Origin: an uncultured Paracoccaceae bacterium
GTDB taxonomy: Bacteria > Pseudomonadota > Alphaproteobacteria > Rhodobacterales > Rhodobacteraceae
NCBI GenBank assembly: GCA_947503775.1
Contig: CANNFE010000002.1
Coordinates: 1 to 64,000, forward strand
Direction of reading: 5' to 3'
DNA: 64,000 nucleotides
The position numbers and the translations under genes are program-made. Each line of letters begins with the position of its first letter. Within the stretch, counting starts at the first letter, position 1. Positions 17,795 through 27,835 of this stretch are shown piece by piece. The notes below the pieces were generated by a model. That model ran no database searches. It saw only the letters and a program-made list of their open reading frames with translations, and was not told the DNA's origin.

Positions 17795-20638
17795 TCACTC
17801 TGCAGCTTCGGCGTAGTCCTCCATCGGAGGGCAGGTGCAGGTCAGGTTGCGGTCACCCCAGACATTGTCGACGCGGTTCACCGGAGGCCAGTATTTGTCC
17901 ACCCGGAAGGCGCCCGGAGGAAAGCAGCCGGTCTCGCGGCTATAGGGGCGGTCCCACTCCTTCACGAGATCCTCCATCGTGTGAGGCGCATGTTTGAGCG
18001 GGTTGTCGGCCTGGTCCAGCTCGCCGTTCTCGATTGCGCGGATCTCGTCCCGGATCGAGAGCATGGCGTCGCAGAAGCGGTCCAGCTCAGCCTTGGTTTC
18101 GGATTCTGTCGGTTCGATCATGAGCGTTCCGGCGACAGGCCAGCTCATCGTGGGAGCGTGAAAACCATTATCGATCAAACGCTTGGCGATATCATCGACG
18201 GTCACGCCCGCGCTGTCATTAAAGGGCCGCGTGTCGATGATGCATTCATGTGCGATCCGGCCCGTCGGCCCTTTGTAAAGCACGTCGAACGCCCCTTCGA
18301 GCCGCTTGGCGATGTAGTTGGCATTCAGGATCGCAACGCGCGTCGCCTGGGTCAGACCCTCCCCGCCCATCATCAGGCAATAGGCCCAGGAGATCGGCAG
18401 GAGCGAGGGCGAACCGTATGGCGCGGCAGAGACGGCACCCTCGCCGGTATTGGGGTCCCCCGGTAGATGCGGGACGAGATGCGATTTGACCCCGATCGGG
18501 CCCATGCCGGGACCCCCGCCGCCATGGGGGATGCAGAACGTCTTGTGCAGGTTCAAGTGGCTGACATCGCCGCCCAGATCGCCCGGGCGCGACAGACCGA
18601 CCATCGCGTTCATATTGGCGCCGTCGATATAAACCTGCCCGCCGTGATCATGGGTGATCTTGCAGACCTCTGTCACCGTCTCCTCGAAGACGCCGTGGGT
18701 CGAAGGATAGGTGATCATGCATCCGGCGAGGTTCTCCGAATGATGTTCGGCCTTGGCGCGAAAATCCTCTACATCGATATCGCCGTTCTCGGCGGATTTC
18801 ACGGCGACGACCGTCCAGCCGACCATCTGCGCGGAAGCAGGATTCGTGCCGTGTGCGGACATGGGTATAAGGCAAACGTTACGATGACCCTGACTCAGCG
18901 CACGGTGGTAGCCCGCAATGCTCAGAAGGCCGGCATATTCTCCCTGCGCGCCGGAGTTGGGCTGCATCGAAATGGCGTCGTAGCCGGTCACGTCGCAAAG
19001 CTTGGCGGAGAGATCCTCGATCATCTGGGCATAGCCCTGCGCCTGATCGGCGGGGCAGTACGGGTGGAGGGACGAGAACTCGCGCCAGCTCACCGGCATC
19101 ATTTCGGCGGCGGAGTTGAGCTTCATCGTACAAGAGCCAAGCGGAATCATCGCACGGTCGAGGGCTAGATCACGGTCGGCGAGGCGGCGCATGTAGCGCA
19201 TCATCTCGGTCTCCGCCCGGTTCATGTGAAAGACCGGATGGGTCAGATAGGCAGAGCGTCGGACAAGGCCGTCCGGGATGCGATATTCAGCGGTCAGATC
19301 GGTATCGCGCCCTTCGATGCCGAAGGCGCGCCAGACCTTCTTGATCGTCTCTGGCCGGGTGCACTCATCAAGCGTGATGCCGACCTTGGTTTCGCCGACC
19401 GCGCGCAGGTTCACGCCTTCATCGACCGCCGATTTCATTACCGCAAGCTGGAGCGGGCCAACCTCGACAGTGATCGTATCGAAGTAAGATTTCGGCTCGA
19501 CGGTAAAGCCCGCCTCCTCGAGCCCGCGCGCCAAGCGCACGGTCTTGCGGTGGATGCGCTGGGCGATGGCCTTGAGCCCTTCGGGGCCGTGGAACACAGC
19601 GTAAAAGCCTGCCATCACGGCCAAAAGTGCCTGCGCGGTGCAGACGTTGGAGGTGGCTTTCTCGCGGCGGATATGTTGCTCGCGCGTTTGCAGAGAGAGC
19701 CGGTAGGCGCGGTTGCTGTGGCTATCGATGGAGACGCCGACGATCCGGCCGGGCATGTTGCGCGCATAGTTGGCCTTGGTCGCCATGTAGGCTGCATGCG
19801 GACCGCCATAGCCGAGCGGGACGCCGAACCTTTGGGTCGAGCCGACGGCGATATCGGCGCCCATTGCGCCCGGCTCCTTAAGAAGCGTTAGCGACAGAGG
19901 GTCGGCGGCGATGATCCCGATGGCCTTGTTTTCATGGAGCTTCGAGATTTCGCTCGTCACGTCGCGCAGGTGTCCATGGGTGCCCGGGAACTGAAAGATC
20001 GCCCCGAAGACTTGCGTCGGATCAAGCGTGTCGGGGTCTCCGATTGTGATTTCGATCCCTAGAGGGGCGGCGCGGGTTTTCATCACGGCGATGTTCTGCG
20101 GATGGCAGTTCTCGTCTATGAAAAAGCCCTTGAGCTTGGACTTGGACACCCTCTGCGCCATCGTCATCGCTTCCGCGCAGGCCGTGGCCTCGTCCAAGAG
20201 CGAGGCATTGGCGATATCGAGCCCGGTGAGGTCGGAGACCATCGTCTGATAATTCAACAGCGCCTCGAGGCGGCCTTGGGAGATCTCGGGCTGATAGGGC
20301 GTATAGGCCGTGTACCACGCTGGATTTTCGAAGATATTTCGCTGGATCGCAGGCGGCGTGACGGTGCCGTGATAGCCCTGCCCGATCAGCGAGACGAGGA
20401 CCTTGTTCTTGGCCGCCGTCAGCCGCATGTGGTGCAGAAGTTCACGCTCCGACATGGCCTTGCCGAAGTCGAGCGGCTCTTTCTGGCGGATGTTTCTCGG
20501 CAGAGTGTCATCGATGAGAGCGTCCAGATCCTTAGCTCCGACAACGGCCAGCATCTCGTCCATCTCGGCCGGAGACGGGCCGATATGGCGGCGGTTGGCA
20601 AAGTCGTAGGGCAGGTAGTCGGTGGGGGTGAAGGTCAT
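17795..20638 (-). CDS. gcvP: Glycine dehydrogenase (decarboxylating), P-protein
   Basis: The full-length 947-aa P-protein is the homodimeric single-chain form. The pyridoxal-phosphate lysine lies in [20 protein letters not shown]. The N-half begins [16 protein letters not shown] and includes [12 protein letters not shown]. It decarboxylates glycine and passes aminomethyl to the lipoyl arm of GcvH. It is the last gene of gcvT-gcvH-gcvP, 19 bases after gcvH. The operon is under a glycine riboswitch. The frame is clean over 2.8 kb. Confidence 0.97.
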   Translation of the reverse strand: MTFTPTDYLPYDFANRRHIGPSPAEMDEMLAVVGAKDLDALIDDTLPRNIRQKEPLDFGKAMSERELLHHMRLTAAKNKVLVSLIGQGYHGTVTPPAIQRNIFENPAWYTAYTPYQPEISQGRLEALLNYQTMVSDLTGLDIANASLLDEATACAEAMTMAQRVSKSKLKGFFIDENCHPQNIAVMKTRAAPLGIEITIGDPDTLDPTQVFGAIFQFPGTHGHLRDVTSEISKLHENKAIGIIAADPLSLTLLKEPGAMGADIAVGSTQRFGVPLGYGGPHAAYMATKANYARNMPGRIVGVSIDSHSNRAYRLSLQTREQHIRREKATSNVCTAQALLAVMAGFYAVFHGPEGLKAIAQRIHRKTVRLARGLEEAGFTVEPKSYFDTITVEVGPLQLAVMKSAVDEGVNLRAVGETKVGITLDECTRPETIKKVWRAFGIEGRDTDLTAEYRIPDGLVRRSAYLTHPVFHMNRAETEMMRYMRRLADRDLALDRAMIPLGSCTMKLNSAAEMMPVSWREFSSLHPYCPADQAQGYAQMIEDLSAKLCDVTGYDAISMQPNSGAQGEYAGLLSIAGYHRALSQGHRNVCLIPMSAHGTNPASAQMVGWTVVAVKSAENGDIDVEDFRAKAEHHSENLAGCMITYPSTHGVFEETVTEVCKITHDHGGQVYIDGANMNAMVGLSRPGDLGGDVSHLNLHKTFCIPHGGGGPGMGPIGVKSHLVPHLPGDPNTGEGAVSAAPYGSPSLLPISWAYCLMMGGEGLTQATRVAILNANYIAKRLEGAFDVLYKGPTGRIAHECIIDTRPFNDSAGVTVDDIAKRLIDNGFHAPTMSWPVAGTLMIEPTESETKAELDRFCDAMLSIRDEIRAIENGELDQADNPLKHAPHTMEDLVKEWDRPYSRETGCFPPGAFRVDKYWPPVNRVDNVWGDRNLTCTCPPMEDYAEAAE

Positions 20639-20657
20639 CCGGGCGCTCCTCGTCGGA

Positions 20658-21017
20658 TCAGTCGATCATCGCTTTATAGGCGGCTTCGTCCATGTAGCCG
20701 TCCATGGGGCTGAGGTCGGCGGCCTTGATCTTGAAGAACCAGCCCTTGCCGGTCGGGTCCTCGTTGGCGAGAGCGGGATTATCCGCAAGTGCCTCGTTCA
20801 CCTCGACAATTTCACCGGTCAGCGGGGCTAAGATGTCAGAGGCCGCCTTGACGCTTTCGATCACGACCGCTTCGCCGTCTTTTTCAACCTCGGTTCCCGT
20901 GTCCGGAAGCTCGACAAAGACGATGTCGCCCAGTTGCGTGGCGGCGTGTTCGGTGATGCCGACGACGACGATATCGCCGTCGACGCGGAGCCATTCATGC
21001 TCTTCGGTGTATTTCAT
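20658..21017 (-). CDS. gcvH: Glycine cleavage system H protein
   Basis: The 119-aa lipoyl carrier has the lipoylated lysine in [12 protein letters not shown]. It begins [15 protein letters not shown] and shuttles aminomethyl groups between the P and T proteins. It lies 10 bases after gcvT. Confidence 0.97.
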   Translation of the reverse strand: MKYTEEHEWLRVDGDIVVVGITEHAATQLGDIVFVELPDTGTEVEKDGEAVVIESVKAASDILAPLTGEIVEVNEALADNPALANEDPTGKGWFFKIKAADLSPMDGYMDEAAYKAMID

Positions 21018-21027
21018 CAGGGTCTCC

Positions 21028-22152
21028 TCAGCGTTTGAAATTGGCGGGGGTGAAGGGCAGCTTCGTCACGGTGAGCGGCAGGCGTTTGCCGCGCAGATCG
21101 CCGTAGACGGTGGTGTCCGGGGCGGCGTGTTCGGAGGTGACATAGCCCATGGCGACGGGATGGCCGACCGTGGGGCCGAAGCCGCCGGATGTGATTGATC
21201 CGATTGGGCTTTCCGCCGTCTCCGAGGCATAGATCTCGACGCCTTCGCGCATGGGAGCGCGGCCTTCGGGTTTGAGACCGACGCGTTTGCGAGGGACGGA
21301 ATTGCCGATCTGGGGCAGGATGATATCTGCGCCGGGAAAGCCGCCTGCGCGGGCGCCTCCTTGGCGGCGGACCTTCTGGATCGCCCAGGTCAGGGCGGCC
21401 TCGACAGGCGTGGTTTTGGACGTAATATCATGACCATAAAGGCAAAGACCCGCCTCGAGCCGGAGGCTGTCCCGGGCGCCGAGGCCGATTGGTTCGACAT
21501 CAGGGTGATCGAGAAAGAGGCGGGCGATCTGGGTCGCGTTTTCTGCCGGAACCGAGATCTCGTAGCCGTCTTCTCCGGTATAGCCGGAGCGGGACACCCA
21601 GGCCTCAACCCCGTCCAACGTGAGGGTCGCGACGTCCATGAAGGACATGCCCCTGGCGCGGCTGTCGAGGGTTGAGAGCACCGTTTCGGAGGACGGACCT
21701 TGCAGCGCGAGGAGCGCCCGCTTCGGAAGGGGCGTGACAGTCAAGTCTTTGGTTAGGCTGGATTTTAGACGCCCGATATCCGCATCCTTGCAGGCCGCGT
21801 TGACGACGAGGAAGACGTGATCGCCTCGGTTGGCGAGCATCAGGTCATCCTCGATCCCGCCGGCCTCGTTTGTGAAAAAGCCGTAGCGCTGGCGGTTCTC
21901 GGGAAGGCCAAGGATATCCACCGGGATCAGCGCCTCAAGGCCCAGCGCGATGGTCTCGTAATCGGCGCCATCGATGCGGATCTGGCCCATATGGCTGACA
22001 TCGAAGAGGCCCGCTTTGGTGCGGGTCTGTTGGTGTTCCTTCATCACGCCGAGCGGGTATTGGACGGGCATCTCGTAGCCCGCGAAGGGGACCATCTTGG
22101 CGCCAAGCTCAAGGTGCAACGCATGCAGCGGCGTATGTTTCAGTTCGGACAT
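21028..22152 (-). CDS. gcvT: Glycine cleavage system aminomethyltransferase, T protein
   Basis: The 374-aa T-protein (MVPFAGYEMPVQYPLGV; GLFDVSHMGQI; SRSGYTGEDGYEI) transfers the one-carbon unit to tetrahydrofolate and releases ammonia. It is the first gene of the operon, directly downstream of the tandem glycine riboswitch, so high glycine should turn on glycine breakdown. Confidence 0.96.
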   Translation of the reverse strand: MSELKHTPLHALHLELGAKMVPFAGYEMPVQYPLGVMKEHQQTRTKAGLFDVSHMGQIRIDGADYETIALGLEALIPVDILGLPENRQRYGFFTNEAGGIEDDLMLANRGDHVFLVVNAACKDADIGRLKSSLTKDLTVTPLPKRALLALQGPSSETVLSTLDSRARGMSFMDVATLTLDGVEAWVSRSGYTGEDGYEISVPAENATQIARLFLDHPDVEPIGLGARDSLRLEAGLCLYGHDITSKTTPVEAALTWAIQKVRRQGGARAGGFPGADIILPQIGNSVPRKRVGLKPEGRAPMREGVEIYASETAESPIGSITSGGFGPTVGHPVAMGYVTSEHAAPDTTVYGDLRGKRLPLTVTKLPFTPANFKR

Positions 22153-22196
22153 TCGGCCCTTTAACCCCCTGACCGCGCTGTATTTTACAGGCTTGC

Positions 22197-22238
22197 GGCA
22201 TCACGTGATAATCAGCGGATGACCGCTGGAGTGATGCC
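22197..22238 (-). promoter_or_regulatory. Expression-platform hairpin of the gcv glycine riboswitch
   Basis: On the minus strand GGCATCAC pairs with GTGATGCC, enclosing an inner AGCGG/CCGCT hairpin. It lies between the second aptamer and gcvT, where a riboswitch needs its switching stem. No clear T-run follows, so the control mode (Rho, anti-terminator or translation) is not settled. Confidence 0.55.
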
Positions 22239-22239
22239 C

Positions 22240-22400
22240 CCTTCTGTCCTTTTGCCTGAGATCGTTATCCCTTCGGCGGACGCTTTTGCGCCTCTCTCCA
22301 GATCTGTCTTGCGATCGGCGGTCCATGGGGCCTGAGAGTTTCCGGGGGCGGTTGCTCCTTCGGCACCGGATAGTCCGGTTCTCCCGTCGATCTAGACCGG
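22240..22400 (-). ncRNA. Tandem glycine riboswitch
   Basis: Read on the minus strand, two aptamers follow each other. The first has GACGGGAGA, then GCCGAAGGAGCAA and ACTCTCAGGC. The second has GGAGAGAGGCG, then GCCGAAGGGATAA and CTCAGGCAAAAGGACAG. The repeated CCGAAGG and CTCAGGC cores are diagnostic for glycine aptamers. It stands directly upstream of gcvT, the expected target. The two aptamers suggest the standard tandem architecture. Confidence 0.93.
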
Positions 22401-22410
22401 AACCTAGGTC

Positions 22411-22840
22411 CGGTCGCAGCAGGAGGCAACCGTTTAGAGCGCCGGCTTGGCGGGGTGCCTGCGACTCAAAGGTAAATGCGGAAAAATCGGGCGAATTGAG
22501 CATGCGGCATCCGGGCGGCATCCAGTCGGCATATGGGAGGAGGCAAATCGCCCCGGTCCCCTGGTTAACGGACCGGGCGGTGCTCATACCGGGACGGTGG
22601 CCGGTTCGACTTTTGATTGTCGGGATTCTGAGAAGCAACGTGTCGCCAATCTATAAGCGAGCGCTTATGGATCCGGATACGAAGATCTCGGGGCTCGCCA
22701 CGAAAGCCGCCGATCGTTTGCCGGACCGGGTCGAGGCAGCGGGGATGAGGGGGCGACGGCTAGGCGGAAAAAGCGAGCCGTTGAGGACCAATCCTACACA
22801 CAATATACGATTTACGACACATGTCGATAGGGATAATTGA
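22411..22840. other. 430-bp gap without a supported gene
   Basis: The region lies between the riboswitch and a divergent methyltransferase gene. ORFs across it are low-quality shadows of the riboswitch. An interrupted inverted repeat ATAAGC-GAGC-GCTTAT sits at 22653-22668. The promoter of the gcv operon must lie near 22410-22480 on the minus strand, but no convincing -35/-10 was found. Base composition becomes AT-rich towards the methyltransferase. Confidence 0.5.
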
Positions 22841-23611
22841 ATGAGACAGGACATCGGAACCTCGTTTCAAACGAAAGAAGTTGTCGACCTCTATCTCTAT
22901 CGCCCACCATACCCCCAGAGAATATATGATCTGATTATTGATCAATCCCCAAGCATGGATCGTATTCTGGACCTGGGGTGCGGGCACGGCAAAATTGCGA
23001 GACCTATGTCACAACATTTCAGCTCAGTGACGGCAGTAGACCCATCAGCAAACATGATCACGCTTGGAAAGTCTCTTGAATTTGGAACTGAACCGAACCT
23101 TGAATGGGTCAAAAGCTATGCAGAGACGGCACCACTGACAGGTCAGTATGATACCGTTGTTGCTGCTCTTAGCATCCATTGGATGAACCATGAGGTTCTC
23201 TTTGCAAAATTGGCTAAGCATCTGAAAACGAACCATCTATTTGCAGTTATCGAAGGTGACGGCGCTCATAAACCGCCTTGGGAGAGCGATTGGCAAGCTT
23301 TCTTAGCAAAGTGGATCCCAAAGCTTACTGGCAAGCCATTTCATACGAGTACAGATTGGCCGTTTTGGAACAAGTATCTCGATTACGTCGAGGTAAAACA
23401 GACTCATAAGGTCGTTTCTGAACCCTTTTATCAAAGTATCGAAGATTTTATTTTGTGCCAACATTCCCGGGATACTTTCGCAATTTCAAAGTTAGGAAAT
23501 GATCTTGGTAACTTTGACAAAGAACTTTGGGAGCTCTTGTCCCCCTTTGCCAACGCGAATGGTGAGTTAGAATTTCAGAGTTTGACTAAACTGACTACGG
23601 TCACTGTCTGA
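22841..23611 (+). CDS. SAM-dependent methyltransferase (class I), probably horizontally acquired
   Basis: The 256-aa protein has the class I SAM-binding motif ILDLGCGHGKIARPM and a following acidic residue (VTAVDPSANMI). The substrate is unknown; it resembles small UbiE/Tam-like methyltransferases. Its DNA is visibly AT-richer than the rest of the window, with codons such as TTA, ATA and AAA that are rare in neighbouring genes. It stands alone between the gcv riboswitch and a large surface-protein gene. These signs suggest recent transfer. Confidence 0.8.
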   Translation: MRQDIGTSFQTKEVVDLYLYRPPYPQRIYDLIIDQSPSMDRILDLGCGHGKIARPMSQHFSSVTAVDPSANMITLGKSLEFGTEPNLEWVKSYAETAPLTGQYDTVVAALSIHWMNHEVLFAKLAKHLKTNHLFAVIEGDGAHKPPWESDWQAFLAKWIPKLTGKPFHTSTDWPFWNKYLDYVEVKQTHKVVSEPFYQSIEDFILCQHSRDTFAISKLGNDLGNFDKELWELLSPFANANGELEFQSLTKLTTVTV

Positions 23612-23673
23612 ACGCGGCTGGCCAATTGATCACGATCGGGGTCTTCCCCGTCAGAAAACCGGTGTCGCTTTAG

Positions 23674-23683
23674 GCTAATTAGC
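23674..23683. repeat. Short palindrome GCTAATTAGC
   Basis: A 10-bp perfect palindrome lies in the 236-bp spacer between the convergent methyltransferase and surface-protein genes. A small CGGGG-TCTT-CCCCG hairpin precedes it (about 23637-23650). These could contribute to termination. No stronger signal was seen here. Confidence 0.3.
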
Positions 23684-23847
23684 GGCCACTGCTCACACAT
23701 CCCCGCAAACATCTTGAAAGAGGGAGCGCTCGAGTTTCTCCGTGACGGTGTCATTCTTCCTGCGGTCCGATCGGACGCTGAGCTGCCTTTACGGGTCCTC
23801 GTCCTGCACGTTTGCCACGGGCATGCAAAGACGGGGTGTCTGACGGT

Positions 23848-26800
23848 CTAGAAATCGAGGCTGACGCCCAGTTTGAGGCCATAGCCTTCGTAGTCGGCGG
23901 ACCCGCTCCAGTCGTAATAGGTGCTCATGTTGAACTGCCCATGTTCGCTGAACTGATAGTCGGTGCCCAGATTGATGCGGCCGCCTTCGGTTCTGTCGTC
24001 CGAGGGGAAGGGCTGATCCGCTCGTGATCCGCGGATGGCCGATCTGAGGAGTTCGAGCCCTCCGGTGACCTCGAGGCGCTTGGCGGGATCCGTCAGGGCG
24101 ATGTCATGGGCGAAGTTGAGACCGACCGAGAGCTGCTCGATCTCGAGCCGCTGTGCGCCGATCCGGTTTCCGAGGCTGTCGGTGTACGGCTTCTGGCGGT
24201 CCTGCACGTTGGAGTAGCTCAGGCTCGGAAAGAGCGTGGTGCTCCCGTAGACCGCTTCGCCCGACAGGCGCAGGCGGGCAAGCTGGCGTTCGGTGTCGAA
24301 GTCGTCGCGATAGGTCCCGAGCGGCGAAATCGTGTTGGAGCTGGCGCCTTGCAGGAACATCCCTTCGAGAAAGATCGGCTGGTCGAGAGGCTTCATCACG
24401 ACATAGGGCCCGGCGAGCCAGCCGTCGCCCTCGACCTCTGTTTCGTCCTCGGTCTGGCGGAATTGGTCGAGCTCGACCATCATCCCGACCAGAATGTCCT
24501 TTGATAGGCGGGTATGCGCGCCGACGGCCGCGAAAGTGTAGCGCCCGTCGGCCCCGTCCAGATCGGACCAGTTCGTGCTGAGCGTCATCCAGGCTGACCG
24601 ATCGGCCCCCATCGGGCTGGAGAAGGCGAGCGCCCCGTCTTCACCGCTTGCCTTAAGGCTGAAGGCGCCAGAGCCGCCTCCGGTCAACAGGCCCGACAGC
24701 GTGGGCTGATTGGCCAGGAGCTGGCGGGACCGGGCCTCCATCATTTTCGAGATCGCGGCCCGGGTCCGCGCTACGATCTGGTTGCCGATCACCAGCACAT
24801 CGGAGGCTGCGTTGCCGTTTCCGGCTGCGTCCGTTGCGACACTGGCGGCCAGGCTGATCGCGACATCGCCGCCGCCTGTGGCGCTGATCGTGGCTGTGTA
24901 ATCCGCCCCGGCGCCGGTCAGGTTTCCGGCGGTGCCGTTCGTGACGGTGACGTCGCTGACCTCGAACCCGGTGACGGCTTCGGAGAAGCGGATCGCGATC
25001 GGGAATGTGGTGCGGCCGGTGATATCGGAAGTCTGGCTTGTGATCTCGACGGTGGGCGCGGTGCCGTCGAAGCTGGCCGTGACCGTCCCGGACCCGGCAG
25101 CGTTGAAGACGCCTTCCGTGCTGGAGAATGCGCCGGCCGCCACAGACAGGGAGATTTCACCATCGGCAAGGGGCGTCAGCGTTGCGATATAGCGCGTGCC
25201 GCGGCCTGCGAGCGTTGCCGCCGCATTGGTCAGGGACAGATCCTCAACCGTGAAATCGGTGCTGGGCACGCTGAGGGTGATTGCGGAGGTGAACACCCCA
25301 CCGCTGGGCCCGGAGAGCGCCCCGACGGTGACGGTCGGCGCCAGACGGATATCCAAAACGAAGGGCGGCGGCGCGAGGGTGCCGTTTCCGGCGGTATCCT
25401 CTGCTATATCCTCGGCGACCCTGATCACGACGTCATTGCGGCCTGCGGGCAGAAGCACCGCCTCGTAGGTTGCGCCGGAGCCCGAGAAGCTTTCGATCGT
25501 CGCGTTTTCGACCAGGATATCGGTCTCTTCGAAGCCGGTGACAGGTTCGCTGAAGGTGAAGGTCACGGTGAAGGGGGTTAGACCGTCGTTTTGCACGTCT
25601 TCGCTTGCGATCGTGAGGGTGGGGCGGGTGCCGTCGAAGGTCGTCGAGACGGTGTTCGAGGGGTCGGCATTCGGATCGCCGTTCGCGTTTGAAAAGCGTC
25701 CTGCGGGTACGAAGACAGAGATCGCGCCATCGCTGATTGGCGTCAATGTCGCGGTATAGCTGCTGCCGCTGCCCGAAAGGGTCGCGGTGGCATTGGTCAG
25801 CGCCAGATCCTCGACGGTGAAGGTCACGCTTGGCGTGTTCAGCGTGATGACCGCCGTGTAGCGGCCATCCACCGGGCCGGTGAGCGCGCCGATCGTTGCC
25901 GTCGGAACGGGGCGCACGGGAACCCTTAGGGTCGATGAGGCCGCAGAGGCATTGCCCGAGCTGTCCTGCGCTGCTCCGGCGGGCAGGGCGACGGTGACAT
26001 CGTCGGATCCGGTGGGGGAGACGGTCGCGCGGAATTCGGTTCCGGCCGCGATCGTCTCAAGTGTGAGGGTGCCATTGCCCACGTCGAAATCATCAGCCGT
26101 CAGCCCGGTGACCGCTTCGTCGAACGTGACAGTGACATCGAAACGTCCGCCAGTTGCGACACTGCTGCTGGGAGTTCGGAGCTTCGGCGTGGGCGCCGTG
26201 AGATCAAAGATCCCCGTAGCGATATTCGATGCCTGCGCGTTCAGGACACCCACAGCATTGCGGAAGGTGTTTGCAGGCAGGGTTGCGCTGAAGGGGCCCT
26301 CGGCGATGGGAGTGATCGTCAGTGTGCCGGTCCGGCCTTGGATGCCGAAGCTTCGCCTGGACACGTTGCTGACGGTGAAGTCCACGAGGCTGAGTTCACC
26401 CGGCGCCGGAGCTTGTGAGAGGGTAACAGCCGCGCTGAAGGTGCCATCTGCATTGCGCGTGAACTCACCGATGGTCGCGGTCGGAGGCTCTGAGCGAGGA
26501 ATGAAGAGGCTTGCCGGCTCTGACGGAGCGCCGGCGCCGTTCGTGAATGCGCCTGCTGGAAATTCCAGAGTTGCGCCCGGCCCGGGCGGCAGTGTTCCTT
26601 CGAACCGCCATGTGGTGAAGTCCGATGTTGACGGCGAAACGCTGCCCGCGCTTGGTCTCAACGGACCCTCGAACGCGACCTGTTCGTTGAACTCTGCCAA
26701 AACGACGTAGTTCGGGCTGGTCAGGCTGGGCGCCTCTGCCAGTCGCAGAGTGAAGGCAGGGGGCGTAAGTGCAAATGTAGCCGAGACGGTGTTGGAGGGC

Positions 26801-27573
26801 AGGACATTTCGAATGAAGAACAAGTCTCTTGACGTCAGGGTCTGAGCAACGACTGCGCCTGGCTCGATAACCATCGACACGGGTCCTTCGGACAACGGGG
26901 TCAGCGTTGCGGTATAGCTGCGCTCGCTTCCGACCAATGTAGCCGTCGCGTTGGTCAGCGTCAGGCCGTCACGTTGCAACCTAGAAAACGGACCGTCCGA
27001 AACGATCGTGATCTGCGCGGTGTATTTTCCATCCACAGGGCCTTGAAGAGGCCCGATGGTGGCCGTCGGCGCGGTACCGGTGTCGCGCACATCGGCGGTC
27101 GCGGTGCTGTTGGTCACACCGCTTACCTCCAGGTCGAGGTTCAGCACACGGCCCGTCGATGGGACAATTGCGATGATTTCAACAAAGAAGTTGTCAAGAA
27201 AGCCGCCTGCCTCTTCAAAAGGTACCCTGTCTCCCCGACCCTGACTGGGAATACTGACAACAGTCAGGCCGCAGTTTTCGCTGACCCAGTTCGATCGGAT
27301 GGGGGGCAGGCTGTTTGCGCGAACGCCTCCCAGATAAGCCGACCCGAAGGGATAGACATACGATCCCGGTGTCACGCCGCTTTCCAACCGTATGAACGCG
27401 TTGCCGTCCGGTGTGCTGACAACCGCCTCTGCGGTGCAGGTCCCGAAAGCGGCGGTCTCGCGTATTCCGGGAGAATCGTAGGCCTGCGCCGCACCGGCTC
27501 CCCATGTCAGGATCACGAGCCCAAGGACCATGGACCGCAGAATCTGCGCCCAGGTTGCAGCAATTTTTTTCAT
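23848..27573 (-). CDS. Large surface protein: Ig-like repeats plus C-terminal outer-membrane beta-barrel (autotransporter-like)
   Basis: The 1241-aa protein has a Sec signal peptide (SMVLGLVILTWGAGAAQA). About seven beta-sandwich repeats follow, in two alternating types: PTATIGALTGPVDGRYTA...VEDLALTNATATLSG and FTVTFTFSEPVTGFEETD (about residues 170-940). These resemble bacterial Ig-like modules of adhesins. The last ~290 residues look like an autotransporter barrel: alternating aromatic strands and a terminal phenylalanine (LKLGVSLDF*). It probably displays the repeats on the cell surface for adhesion. It is divergent from the HTH-hydrolase gene at 27836. The repeats make this stretch liable to expansion or contraction. 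Confidence 0.82.
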   Translation of the reverse strand: MKKIAATWAQILRSMVLGLVILTWGAGAAQAYDSPGIRETAAFGTCTAEAVVSTPDGNAFIRLESGVTPGSYVYPFGSAYLGGVRANSLPPIRSNWVSENCGLTVVSIPSQGRGDRVPFEEAGGFLDNFFVEIIAIVPSTGRVLNLDLEVSGVTNSTATADVRDTGTAPTATIGPLQGPVDGKYTAQITIVSDGPFSRLQRDGLTLTNATATLVGSERSYTATLTPLSEGPVSMVIEPGAVVAQTLTSRDLFFIRNVLPSNTVSATFALTPPAFTLRLAEAPSLTSPNYVVLAEFNEQVAFEGPLRPSAGSVSPSTSDFTTWRFEGTLPPGPGATLEFPAGAFTNGAGAPSEPASLFIPRSEPPTATIGEFTRNADGTFSAAVTLSQAPAPGELSLVDFTVSNVSRRSFGIQGRTGTLTITPIAEGPFSATLPANTFRNAVGVLNAQASNIATGIFDLTAPTPKLRTPSSSVATGGRFDVTVTFDEAVTGLTADDFDVGNGTLTLETIAAGTEFRATVSPTGSDDVTVALPAGAAQDSSGNASAASSTLRVPVRPVPTATIGALTGPVDGRYTAVITLNTPSVTFTVEDLALTNATATLSGSGSSYTATLTPISDGAISVFVPAGRFSNANGDPNADPSNTVSTTFDGTRPTLTIASEDVQNDGLTPFTVTFTFSEPVTGFEETDILVENATIESFSGSGATYEAVLLPAGRNDVVIRVAEDIAEDTAGNGTLAPPPFVLDIRLAPTVTVGALSGPSGGVFTSAITLSVPSTDFTVEDLSLTNAAATLAGRGTRYIATLTPLADGEISLSVAAGAFSSTEGVFNAAGSGTVTASFDGTAPTVEITSQTSDITGRTTFPIAIRFSEAVTGFEVSDVTVTNGTAGNLTGAGADYTATISATGGGDVAISLAASVATDAAGNGNAASDVLVIGNQIVARTRAAISKMMEARSRQLLANQPTLSGLLTGGGSGAFSLKASGEDGALAFSSPMGADRSAWMTLSTNWSDLDGADGRYTFAAVGAHTRLSKDILVGMMVELDQFRQTEDETEVEGDGWLAGPYVVMKPLDQPIFLEGMFLQGASSNTISPLGTYRDDFDTERQLARLRLSGEAVYGSTTLFPSLSYSNVQDRQKPYTDSLGNRIGAQRLEIEQLSVGLNFAHDIALTDPAKRLEVTGGLELLRSAIRGSRADQPFPSDDRTEGGRINLGTDYQFSEHGQFNMSTYYDWSGSADYEGYGLKLGVSLDF

Positions 27574-27835
27574 TCGTCCTGTCCGTCAAATTACCAATAC
27601 GAAACGCCCCTGAGAGCAGGCGTTAACGATTGGTTCAGGGTCTGAGTAGTTCCCAATTGGGGACCCCTGCGCGCGCCTGTCTGGGTTCTGTCGCGGACGT
27701 GCAACGGGTCCGGGACGGGGCTCTGCCAGGCCGGTCGGGGAGGTGCATGGACTGGTTTTTCGCTGTGACATCCGGTCGTTGCGCTCGCAACAATCGTGTC
27801 GACAGGCGCTGTCGCGCATGGGACACTGGCGGGCC

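Noticed and set aside
22286-22840. 184-aa plus-strand ORF across the riboswitch
   Set aside because: Its first part is the complement of the glycine aptamers and the rest lacks a ribosome site or a recognisable family.
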